Positions 32,175-40,056 of a DNA stretch of 49,348 bases are shown piece by piece (position 1 is the stretch's first letter; every line of letters begins with the position of its first letter). The DNA comes from Pseudomonas mandelii. Lineage in GTDB: Bacteria; Pseudomonadota; Gammaproteobacteria; Pseudomonadales; Pseudomonadaceae. Location: positions 1 through 49,348 of the forward strand of contig NZ_JAMYDU010000033.1 in the NCBI RefSeq assembly GCF_024138395.1. The letters run 5' to 3'. The position numbers were made by a program, and so were the translations under genes. Under the pieces are notes generated by a model, which saw nothing but the letters and a program-made list of their open reading frames with translations, did not search any database and had not been told where the DNA came from.

Positions 32175-34601
32175 TTAAAAATCGTAGCTTACGCCCACAC
32201 TACCGCTCCAGTTCTGATCGATAGTTTTACCTTGACTCCCCCCCAATTCGCCATAGATCTGCCAGTTCTTCTGCGCCGGCACCCAGTTCATTCCCAGTGT
32301 ATATTCAAGGCTGGTACTGGAAGGGTCACTGTTAAAGTCATCATTATTGACCTGCACGTCGTTACTTTTTACAAATTCGTGCCCTACTGCCATTCGTACT
32401 CTAGGTTGCAGCTTGCTGCCGCTATCCAGCGCGATCTCGCGACCAACGGTCATCCCCACTTTACTTATCAGTGAGCGCGCCGCATCAGTATCAACCTCCA
32501 GGCCATTGTCCATCCTGTATTGTTTGCCCTCGACTGCAGCAAGGCCAATTTGAGCAAACGGTTCAATAAAATTACTTTTACCAAAACGAATGTGCTTGCC
32601 AACTTCCACCGTTGCACTTACACCTAAATTTTTATAGTTGCCTTTGCTGCGGGTGCCGTCACTCATCGTGACTTTGGCCTTGTTGTCAAACTGGTTGACC
32701 TTGCCCACCACATCCACATACACACCACTGGCTACGTCGAGTATCGTGCCATAGACACCCGCGTTGAGACTGTCCACCGTCGCCGTGGAACCGTTCTTGA
32801 GATCCAGATCGGTGCGCCCGGCCCCCACAAATGCCCCGATTAACCATTCCTGGCCACCGAGTTGCGCCTGAGTATCAGCGCCCAGCGCGAAACCTCGTTG
32901 GTTCTGGGTATAACCACCACCGTAAGCGTTCGAAACGTTGTATTGATTGCCATAGGTACGCATCCAAACACTGTTGCTCAGTTTTTTCACTGAGGCATCG
33001 TTTCGTGCCATGGTCGATGTATCTTCATCACCACTGCCAAGACGACGATCACCCAGACGGCTGTTGAGTGTGGTCATTTCCCCATAGAGGATGCTTGGCG
33101 CGCTACCGGCAATCGCCAGCACCGCATTGGTGGAGGTACTGACAGTCTGATTGGGTTGAAGGAAGAGCCCCTCACCCTCCCTCAACAAGCCATAAGTGCG
33201 TGAACCTGCATCAACCAGACCATTCAAGGCGAAGCTCGCATCTCCGCCAGCAATGTTGCCGATCTTCACCACATCGGAACTCGCTGGATTGGTGCCGCTC
33301 GCCGTCACCTGAAGTATGTGCTCCCCACTGGCATTCTTCGTGACATTCAGGAAATCGGTACGGTCGGTATCCAGCTCGGCATGCATGATGAAAGTACCTT
33401 TGCCCAACAGATTCTCCACATCCAATTGGTGGAAGGAGTCGTTATCACCCAGGCGAACAACACCCTTTCCAAGCGCCAGGTTTTGCACCGCGCTATTAGC
33501 TGTGGTCACCCATTGGCCAGCATTACTAATTTGGACAACCGCTGAATTATCAATTCGGCCGGTCAGCATGGACCCATTGTCGATCGTTACTACAGCGCCG
33601 CTGCCGGCCTGTGCAAAGATATCTCCGATCATGGTGCTTTGAGTATCGAACGTCACCTGAGTGACGTTTTGCAGATTACCGGTCAGTGAGGCGCCATTTT
33701 GAAAACGGGTCCGGGCAGTGCTGCCGGGGTCGACCAGCACATTACCTACAAGTGAACTGCTATCAACGGTGAGCCCGACCGTTGCCCCATTTTTAACCTC
33801 AAGCACATTGCCGTTACCCGCTACCAATGTGGAACCGTTGAGCACATGAATATCGGCTTTTGCTCCTTGCAAATTCAGTAAGCTGGTAGAGATCGCAGGA
33901 CCGGTTCGACCTTCAATTCGTGAATTATCCAGGACTACCGTTGAAACTTCCCCGCGACCTGGTTCGGTCCCGATGCGCAAACCGACGTCGCCACCGCTGA
34001 TAGCGCTATTTTTAGCCGAGAGTGATCCATTCAGGAGCCTGATACCGTCCGATGTCGCGTTAGTTGCGCTGACAGTACTTTTAATCAAATCGAGTACACC
34101 AAGGCCGTTGACCTGCGCACCCAGGCTGGAAGCCGTCACAGTGCTGTTGGTCAACTTCACGCTGGAGCCAGATTGATCCTGAATGTTCCGTGTCAATAGC
34201 AGGCCTGTAGCGTTACTCGTCACGGTGCTGTCGGTGAGTTCTGCACGGCTGCTGGCAAGGCGGATCGCTGCACCGGAACCTGACGTATTTTCTACCGTCC
34301 CCCCAGTCATTTCCATGACCGACAGGCGCTCAAGGCCAATCTGTTGGTTACTTCCCCCATTGACCACGAGCGTCGCACCTACTGCTCCGATATCTCGGGT
34401 ATGTGCACCATTGGCAGTCAGTTCGGAGCCCGGGTTCAGTGTCCAGGATTCAAAAGGGGTGGTGCTATCAATCGTCTGGCTTTGTCCTGGATTCAAAACG
34501 CCGGCGTGAGAGGTCGAGACAGACAACATCAGCAGCGTAAAGGTAGGGACTCCCAAACCATTACTAAAGATGCCAAATTTTAAAGGCGGTGTGATATGCA
34601 T
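32175..34601 (-). CDS. Pertactin-like autotransporter (type Va secretion)
   Basis: Outer-membrane autotransporter of 808 residues. A signal peptide at 1-33 ends SVSTSHA before GVLNPG. The passenger (34 to about 540) is a beta-helix of short Ser/Thr/Asn/Gly repeats (ELTDSTVTSNATGLLL, VKLTNSTVTASSLGAQVN) with a pertactin-type end (FIMHAELDTDRTDFLNVTKNASGEHILQV). The 12-strand barrel is at about 545-808, ends in the usual aromatic F (GVSYDF), and starts VWMRTYGNQYNV. No RGD or serine-protease motif is visible, so an adhesin role is most likely. AAGGG lies 8 nt before the ATG. It lies in the AT-rich region beside orphan genes. Confidence 0.9.
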   Translation of the reverse strand: MHITPPLKFGIFSNGLGVPTFTLLMLSVSTSHAGVLNPGQSQTIDSTTPFESWTLNPGSELTANGAHTRDIGAVGATLVVNGGSNQQIGLERLSVMEMTGGTVENTSGSGAAIRLASSRAELTDSTVTSNATGLLLTRNIQDQSGSSVKLTNSTVTASSLGAQVNGLGVLDLIKSTVSATNATSDGIRLLNGSLSAKNSAISGGDVGLRIGTEPGRGEVSTVVLDNSRIEGRTGPAISTSLLNLQGAKADIHVLNGSTLVAGNGNVLEVKNGATVGLTVDSSSLVGNVLVDPGSTARTRFQNGASLTGNLQNVTQVTFDTQSTMIGDIFAQAGSGAVVTIDNGSMLTGRIDNSAVVQISNAGQWVTTANSAVQNLALGKGVVRLGDNDSFHQLDVENLLGKGTFIMHAELDTDRTDFLNVTKNASGEHILQVTASGTNPASSDVVKIGNIAGGDASFALNGLVDAGSRTYGLLREGEGLFLQPNQTVSTSTNAVLAIAGSAPSILYGEMTTLNSRLGDRRLGSGDEDTSTMARNDASVKKLSNSVWMRTYGNQYNVSNAYGGGYTQNQRGFALGADTQAQLGGQEWLIGAFVGAGRTDLDLKNGSTATVDSLNAGVYGTILDVASGVYVDVVGKVNQFDNKAKVTMSDGTRSKGNYKNLGVSATVEVGKHIRFGKSNFIEPFAQIGLAAVEGKQYRMDNGLEVDTDAARSLISKVGMTVGREIALDSGSKLQPRVRMAVGHEFVKSNDVQVNNDDFNSDPSSTSLEYTLGMNWVPAQKNWQIYGELGGSQGKTIDQNWSGSVGVSYDF

Positions 34602-34735
34602 GTGAGTAGCCCTTAGTAATACCCTCCGCTAAAAAAAACGTTCAGACCCAGCGCAGGACAATAGATATGGAAAGCGCGCCGAAGACTACAGGCGTAACTC
34701 ATGCTTTTCTGTAGGACTAATCTCTACATCTCGAC

Positions 34736-34760
34736 AGATAAGTCTTCAGCGCACTTATCT
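34736..34760. promoter_or_regulatory. Inverted repeat AGATAAGT-9-ACTTATCT upstream of the autotransporter
   Basis: Perfect 8-bp arms (34736-34743 and 34753-34760), about 135 bp upstream of the autotransporter start, in the 250-bp gap after the 685-residue gene. There is no T run, so it is more likely an operator than a terminator. It differs from the ACTGTCAG dyads. Confidence 0.4.
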
Positions 34761-34851
34761 CTGGTGGTCTTTATCGCAAGGGTTTGTCAGTAAAATCACA
34801 CCCAACCAACATAACTTCGTCAGTCATATTGATCGGGTGCCTATTCACTAA

Positions 34852-36909
34852 TTAACCGTCACTGCCTACCCCCAAGTCATCACAGTACTCAAGACTGCTA
34901 TTACGCACCCTGACAGGATGCATCTCTTTAGGCGACCCGAACGTTTGTCCTCCCAGCACTACCTCATACCAAATCTGTGCGTAATAAAAGGTGACCGGAT
35001 TCGTTGGCGGTGTCTCCAGTTGAATCTTCTTGAAAAGGTCGTACTCCATTTCGAAGACTAGATCAGCTCCACCTACCGGCATCTTCTCAGTTTTGGTAAA
35101 AGTCACGTCGGTGATCGGCGTGGTAGCTGCTTCCTCTTTCCAGCCTTCCATTCTCATGGTGACTTCCCTCCCTACCGGAAGATCGCGATGGCCCCCTTTT
35201 GCCGATAGCTTGAGCGGTGGTACGGTAGTAACCTCGCCGTCTACGGTTCGAGGCACCATTGTTTTACAGGTGATATACCGCTTACCACCCAGCACAATAA
35301 ATGGACCTATATGAGGTTCCAAGTCGATCTGGAATGTTTCGACCAGTACCACCGTTCTGGGTAACTGCCGCATGATATTGGGATTGCCGGGGTACTCAAT
35401 GGTGTAATGAGCTTCAATATCTCCCAATCCGGCTGGTTCAATCAATGAATAATCAACATCTGCAAATACTGTGCTATCAGTATTCTTCATTGTTGCCGTG
35501 CCTACTGACTTGTTATTCCAGTAGAACGTGATTACCGCATCCTCTAGTAGATCTGGAGTGCCTGTCCACCTTGTAGCGGTGAAACGCACTGCCTCTCCAA
35601 TGTCCGCCGTGGTCAAGTGGTTCTTGTCGCCAGCGCCCTCACGCCCGTTAACTTCGACCGGAAGCAGATTATCGTTGTCCAGCTCCGGCAATGTGTCAGG
35701 AGGTATCCCCGGGAATACAAAGTTAACGAATATGGTCGTTGCCGGATGAGAGATTGGAGCATCCGCGCCGCGTTTCAACGTGTAAGCGATTTCTACGGTC
35801 TTCTCCCCCGTAGCACCAGTCGTCACTACATCCAGAATGTCATAGGTCAGTTTCAGGCTGAACGGACCGGGACGAGCGCCCAAATCTCCACTGCCCAGCA
35901 CTACCTCTTTGTCACCTTTGACTGTCACGGTTATTAGGTCTTTCGCGTCTCCGTTATCCGGATAGTCGATCAAGACAAAAATCTCTGTGTCAGAAGGCAA
36001 AAAGGTGCCGAGGCTGATGGTATCCGTATGATTAGGGCCGGCCGCCGGCACTCTGAGTGGTTTGAGCTGCGGGGGCGGCAGAAATTCGATCGGTAACGCA
36101 GGTGCGCCTGCGATAACCGAGTCCTGCGATGCGTTTCGCGGTGCGTCATGCAACATATAGCGATGGAACAAGCCTCCGTTTGGAAGCTTCCTCAGCTCAA
36201 CGAGAGGGATCGTGAACTCTCCAAAACCCGCTGTCGTTGAGTCTGTAAGCGGACCTCGGTAAAAGACCGGCATGGTTGTGGTTGTGCCCTGTCTATTATC
36301 GATACAGAAAGTAATTTCATCACTGGCTACACGGTTGAGGTAGCTTGTTGCGACGCGAACAACTAGTCCCCCAGGGTTGGCAGTGGCCCAGCTTTCGTTA
36401 ATCTTCTCCCCTCCAGCCACATCCAGATTGACAAAAATCGCGAAAGGCGGGGGTGTCCGACTGAAGGGTTTCTTTACATAATAGGGTGCATTCTTGTCGA
36501 CAAAAAATGTAACAGGGGCCGAGCTATCTTCAATGCCAAGCCCATCGATGATAAGGAAGCGGCAGTAATATTCCGTTGGACCTGGAATGTCGGGATCATC
36601 CGGGATAAGGCTGTTCAGCACCGGAATATTTACAGGAAAGAAACCTGTAAAGTCCTCTGGTATATCGATCTCTCCGAGTTTTGTTTCAGCCTGGCCAGCC
36701 CTGCTCCCCATTACCATTGCTTTGCCGCCACCAACCAATCCGTCTTTGAGTTCCATTAATCTCATTTGGATAGCGGGCTTATTTAGCTCTGCCAACAGGA
36801 TTCTGCCATCGCCTGGAATCTGACCGATGATTTCCGGCGGATCGGCAAAAATCCCAACCCGAGTTTTTTTGAGTGCTTCATCATTATCTGCATTTTCTTT
36901 GACAGTCAT
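34852..36909 (-). CDS. Orphan 685-residue repeat-module protein
   Basis: I do not recognise a named family. The 685-residue protein has no signal peptide or membrane segment and appears to be about five beta-rich, Ig-like modules of 110-150 residues. Module ends share a Y-x-I/V...G...S/P...V-x-V pattern: YYCRFLIIDGLGIEDSS, VEIAYTLKRGADAPISHP, IEAHYTIEYPGNPNIM and YAQIWYEVVLGGQTFGSP. Residues about 75-205 align with 80-185 of the next protein upstream in its operon. ATG 36909 follows AAGGAG at 9-nt spacing; an in-frame start at 37026 is less likely. It may be exported by an uncharacterised route, or act inside the cell. Confidence 0.75.
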   Translation of the reverse strand: MTVKENADNDEALKKTRVGIFADPPEIIGQIPGDGRILLAELNKPAIQMRLMELKDGLVGGGKAMVMGSRAGQAETKLGEIDIPEDFTGFFPVNIPVLNSLIPDDPDIPGPTEYYCRFLIIDGLGIEDSSAPVTFFVDKNAPYYVKKPFSRTPPPFAIFVNLDVAGGEKINESWATANPGGLVVRVATSYLNRVASDEITFCIDNRQGTTTTMPVFYRGPLTDSTTAGFGEFTIPLVELRKLPNGGLFHRYMLHDAPRNASQDSVIAGAPALPIEFLPPPQLKPLRVPAAGPNHTDTISLGTFLPSDTEIFVLIDYPDNGDAKDLITVTVKGDKEVVLGSGDLGARPGPFSLKLTYDILDVVTTGATGEKTVEIAYTLKRGADAPISHPATTIFVNFVFPGIPPDTLPELDNDNLLPVEVNGREGAGDKNHLTTADIGEAVRFTATRWTGTPDLLEDAVITFYWNNKSVGTATMKNTDSTVFADVDYSLIEPAGLGDIEAHYTIEYPGNPNIMRQLPRTVVLVETFQIDLEPHIGPFIVLGGKRYITCKTMVPRTVDGEVTTVPPLKLSAKGGHRDLPVGREVTMRMEGWKEEAATTPITDVTFTKTEKMPVGGADLVFEMEYDLFKKIQLETPPTNPVTFYYAQIWYEVVLGGQTFGSPKEMHPVRVRNSSLEYCDDLGVGSDG

Positions 36910-36955
36910 TTTAATGTTCTCCTTCCGTGCATTAAGCCAAATGGCTTGACCTGCT

Positions 36956-36970
36956 CTATCAGCCTGACAG
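36956..36970. promoter_or_regulatory. Weak third copy of the ACTGTCAG-type dyad
   Basis: CTATCAG-C-CTGACAG is a 15-bp imperfect dyad 46-61 bp upstream of the 685-residue gene. It matches the operator at 38057-38072 with one substitution and a spacer one base shorter. A nearby 6-bp palindrome AAGCCA-AAT-TGGCTT is at about 36933-36947. Confidence 0.35.
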
Positions 36971-37133
36971 CTATACACTCGCTTTCTTGATGAAAGCAAA
37001 GTTAAAAATACAGACCGAACCAGCAAACATAAGACCCCGTTCTTTGCTTATCGCCTTTGTTAGTCAGCAACACACTTACGCACTACTATTCAGCACCGCA
37101 TTTACATCAAGCACACTAAAAAGCAAAGCACCC

Positions 37134-37955
37134 TCACACGTAACAGGACGCACCACCGGGAATAACTCTATCTATTTTTGCCAAGGCAGGATAAGACGTC
37201 CCAATTCGTCGACCGCCTCGGGTAATGGTATAAATCGCGACAATCGAGTCGTTATCAATTAATGGCTCTATGCAGGGCTTAAAAGGGACATGCTGAGAAA
37301 AACCGTCTGCAATTTCTTGATCATCCAAGTTTCTGACAAATGTATCTACCGCCTCTGACACTATATCTTCTCCATCTTGCCCAGGAGATCCATTAAGTGA
37401 TCGATAACCTTGTAAGTGGAGGGAGAATTTATCGTTTGGACGCGCCAGTGGTTGCGTCGGAATCTCTATAACGATGCCAGATGTCAATTCAGGACGCGTT
37501 GCGCAATTGTAGTACCCATATGGCGTCAGATTGATAAAAATGGCCTTAGCAAGTTCCTCTCCAGGTCCTTGGGTGTGATCGATAATCAAGGGCTTGCGCG
37601 GCGATCGATCCGGCATACCAAACGCAGTCACGATGTAATAAAGCAATGCAGAACCATCAATGGCCATTCGTGACGCCGAGATCGGTACTTCAATCTCCAG
37701 TGGGACGATTCCCGTCGGATATTGCTCATCAAAGAGGAGATCCTCCTTGCCGTCCTGAAACCAAAACACTTCAAGATGGTCATCAAACGACGTTTCAGCC
37801 CAACGTTGTATTCGGGCCAAGGTACCGCTAATCAGAATCGGCAAGGGGATGAGGCCGTCAGGATCTATAACGCCATCCACAGTGATCTCGGCCGCCAACG
37901 TTTCGTCTACCGTGGACGAAAATTTATCTTCAATCGGTTGAGTGCCCACAGACAT
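37134..37955 (-). CDS. Orphan 273-residue repeat-module protein, paralogue of the 685-residue protein
   Basis: Unrecognised 273-residue protein with no signal peptide or membrane segment. Two beta-rich modules end LLYYIVTAFGMPDRSP and IVAIYTITRGGRRIGTSYP, the same pattern as in the 685-residue protein. AIFINLTPYG...SGIVIEIPTQPLARPNDKFSL (138-179) aligns with AIFVNLDVAG...GGLVVRVATSYLNRVASDEI of its neighbour. ATG 37955 has GAGGA 7 nt upstream; GTG 38009 in the same frame lacks a good site. It is followed after 224 bp by the 685-residue gene, so they probably form an operon with a second promoter. A 16-bp perfect palindrome lies about 110 bp upstream. Confidence 0.75.
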   Translation of the reverse strand: MSVGTQPIEDKFSSTVDETLAAEITVDGVIDPDGLIPLPILISGTLARIQRWAETSFDDHLEVFWFQDGKEDLLFDEQYPTGIVPLEIEVPISASRMAIDGSALLYYIVTAFGMPDRSPRKPLIIDHTQGPGEELAKAIFINLTPYGYYNCATRPELTSGIVIEIPTQPLARPNDKFSLHLQGYRSLNGSPGQDGEDIVSEAVDTFVRNLDDQEIADGFSQHVPFKPCIEPLIDNDSIVAIYTITRGGRRIGTSYPALAKIDRVIPGGASCYV

Positions 37956-38056
37956 CGGCAAATCCTCGGCGGATGACACAAGTTGACAATGTTCACGCTC
38001 TCGAAACACATCGTTCTTTGGTATCGATTAGGCGCCGAAGGTGTTCTTATTGACTA

Positions 38057-38072
38057 CTGTCAGATCTGACAG
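38057..38072. promoter_or_regulatory. 16-bp perfect palindrome, candidate operator (right copy)
   Basis: CTGTCAGATCTGACAG (38057-38072) is a perfect palindrome. Its centre is about 110 bp before ATG 37955. Its half-site ACTGTCAG and half-site arrangement match the core of the dyad at 31562-31591, which sits about 107 bp before its gene. Probably one regulator binds both. Confidence 0.6.
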
Positions 38073-38098
38073 GTACTGATACCGCTCGTCGGATTTCG

Positions 38099-38714
38099 GT
38101 GATAATTCCAGACTTGAACGACTTCTCCGCCGCCCAACACAACCGCGTCACCCTGCTCGACGTCGCCGAACATCCGGGCGTCTCCAAGGCCAGCGTCTCG
38201 CGATTCATTGGCGATGACCGCGCCCTGCTCTCCGATGCCATTGCGTTGCGCATCGAGCAGGCCATCAGCGAGTTGGGCTATCGTCCGAACCAGATGGCTC
38301 GCGGCCTGAAACGTGGGCGCACGCGCCTGATCGGCATGCTGGTGGCCGATATCCGTAACCCTTATTCGATTGCCGTGATGCACGGGGTGACAACCGCTTG
38401 CCGTCAGGACGGTTAGAGTCTGGTGGTGTGCAATACCGATCGCGATGACGAGCAGGCGCCAGCACTTGGCGTTGCGCTGCGCGAGTTGCATCAGGAAATG
38501 CCCATGGTGCTGGTGGATCGCAAGGTCGATCAGCTCGATAGCGATCTCCGTTGGTGGGCAGCGGGATTACCGCCCGCGCCCAACCGACGGAGAGATTGGC
38601 ACGAGTGCGTTTGAGTATTTGCTCAAGCGATAGCGTGGGGCTGACGGGCCGGTGCGGAACCTTCCGGCGCGATTGATTATGCGGGGGTCACAACCCTTGG
38701 GCATTTTCGGTGAC
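38099..38714 (+). pseudogene. Decayed LacI-family regulator gene (PtxS-like)
   Basis: The N-terminal LacI helix-turn-helix is clear (VTLLDVAEHPGVSKASVSRF, then ALRIEQAISELGYRPNQMARGLKRGRTRLIGMLVADIRNPYS). An in-frame TAG at 38414-38416 replaces an expected Tyr codon before SLVVCNTDRDDEQ. The effector domain then has lost roughly 130 codons, and the C-terminal remnant (GTSAFEYLLKR-stop-RGADGPVRNLPARLIMRGS) is in another frame with a further stop. At least two stops, one frameshift and a large deletion make it non-functional, although a 105-residue DNA-binding fragment could still be made. It resembles PtxS from memory. Confidence 0.85.
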
Positions 38715-38720
38715 TGTTCT

Positions 38721-38806
38721 GGCCTCATCGCGAGCAAGCTCGCTCCCACATTGTGATCTGTAGCGTTCACAAAACCCTGTGGGAGCGAGCCTGCTCGCGA
38801 TGGGGC
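38721..38806. repeat. REPIN, GTGGGAGCGAGCCTGCTCGC type
   Basis: ATCGCGAGCAAGCTCGCTCC...CACA and TGTGGGAGCGAGCCTGCTCG in inverse orientation. It lies just before the 3' end of the leftward aruH gene and may end its transcript. Confidence 0.85.
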
Positions 38807-38828
38807 CAGCCCAAACAAAACAAATCCA

Positions 38829-40016
38829 TCAGGCCCGCCGCACCTGCAGCAAATCCGCCGCACACGACGCAATCCGCTGGCACGCATCCGCCAGCTTCAC
38901 CTGATCCACCACCAACCCGATCCGAATATGCCCCGCCGCGCTCGGTCCGAAGGCTTCGCCGGCCAGCACCGACACGCCATACACTTCAAGCAGCCGCTCG
39001 GCAAAATCTTGAGCGGCGAGCCCGGTCTGGCGCACGTCGACCATCACGAACATCCCGCCATCGGGTTTGATCGGCCGGATGCCCGGGCAAGCGCTCAACC
39101 TTGCACAGACCAGATCGCGACGCTGACGATATTCCTCGCGCATCAGCGCCACTTCTGGCAAGTCTTTATCGAGCGCCACTTGCGCGGCTTTCTGAACGAA
39201 GTCCGGAATCCCGAACAACATGCACAACGACAGATGCATCACGTGTTCAGCCAGCGGTTTGGGGCCGATCATCCAGCCGACTCGCCAGCCGGTCATGGCA
39301 TGGGATTTGGACACACTGTTGAGGGTCGCGGTGCGCTCGGCCATGCCCGGCAGACTGGCCGGGCTGATGTGCTCGCCCTCATACAACAGGTCGCTATAGA
39401 CCTCGTCGCTGATCAGCCAGAGGTCATGTCGCACGCACAGCGCTGCCAGCGCCTGCCAGCTCTTCAACGACAGGCTGGCACCGGATGGATTGTTCGGGCT
39501 GTTGAGCAGAATGGCCCGGGTTTTAACGGTGATCAGCGCCGCGAGATCCGCCGCCTCTACCCGAAAGCCGTTCTCCGGACGCACCGCCACCGGCACCACG
39601 CTGGCGCCGCAGGCACCGAACACGCCTTCATAGGTCACGTACATCGGTTCGGCAACGATCACTTCGTCACCCGGATCGAGCAGGCATTGGGCAACCGAAT
39701 ACACCGCGCACTGCGCACCGGGCAACACGATCACATGGTCGGCGTCGACCTCCTGGCCGCTGCGCCGCTGATGACGGCTGGCGATGCTGCTGCGCAGTGT
39801 GCGGGTGCCGCGTACATCCGAGTAATGGGTGTCACCGGCCAACAGGCTATCGATGGCGGCGTGGACGATGGGCAGCGGTGTGTCGAAATCCGGATCGCCG
39901 ACCGACAGCAGCAGCACGTCGACGCCCTGCTCGCGCAATTCCAGCGCTCGATCGTGAATCTTCCAGGCTGCCGCTCCGTCACCGGCGATTCGTTGGGTCA
40001 AGGCTGAATAGCGCAT
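38829..40016 (-). CDS. aruH: Arginine--pyruvate transaminase AruH
   Basis: PLP-dependent class I/II aminotransferase that transfers the amino group of L-arginine to pyruvate, giving 2-ketoarginine (arginine transaminase pathway). The 395-residue protein follows Pseudomonas aeruginosa AruH closely as I remember it: MRYSALTQRIAGDGAAAW start, LLSVGDPDFDTP, THYSDVRG, SPNNPSGAS, ISDEVYSDLLYEGEH, PLP Lys in NSVSKSHAMTGWRVGW, and SVLAGEAFGPSAAGHIRIGLV near the end. The decarboxylase gene aruI, which accompanies aruH in P. aeruginosa, is not here. The gene appears monocistronic. Confidence 0.88.
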   Translation of the reverse strand: MRYSALTQRIAGDGAAAWKIHDRALELREQGVDVLLLSVGDPDFDTPLPIVHAAIDSLLAGDTHYSDVRGTRTLRSSIASRHQRRSGQEVDADHVIVLPGAQCAVYSVAQCLLDPGDEVIVAEPMYVTYEGVFGACGASVVPVAVRPENGFRVEAADLAALITVKTRAILLNSPNNPSGASLSLKSWQALAALCVRHDLWLISDEVYSDLLYEGEHISPASLPGMAERTATLNSVSKSHAMTGWRVGWMIGPKPLAEHVMHLSLCMLFGIPDFVQKAAQVALDKDLPEVALMREEYRQRRDLVCARLSACPGIRPIKPDGGMFVMVDVRQTGLAAQDFAERLLEVYGVSVLAGEAFGPSAAGHIRIGLVVDQVKLADACQRIASCAADLLQVRRA

Positions 40017-40056
40017 GTACTTCTCCTAACGCGCGAGGTCCAGTTTCAACCCTATC

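Noticed and set aside
38057..38072. LexA (SOS) box reading of CTGTCAGATCTGACAG
   Set aside because: It fits CTGT-N8-ACAG, but the centre is not AT-rich as in gamma-proteobacterial LexA boxes, and its sister dyad at 31562 does not keep that spacing.
31312..38100. Prophage or integrative element
   Set aside because: No integrase, phage structural gene, tRNA target or direct repeats at the junctions could be seen.
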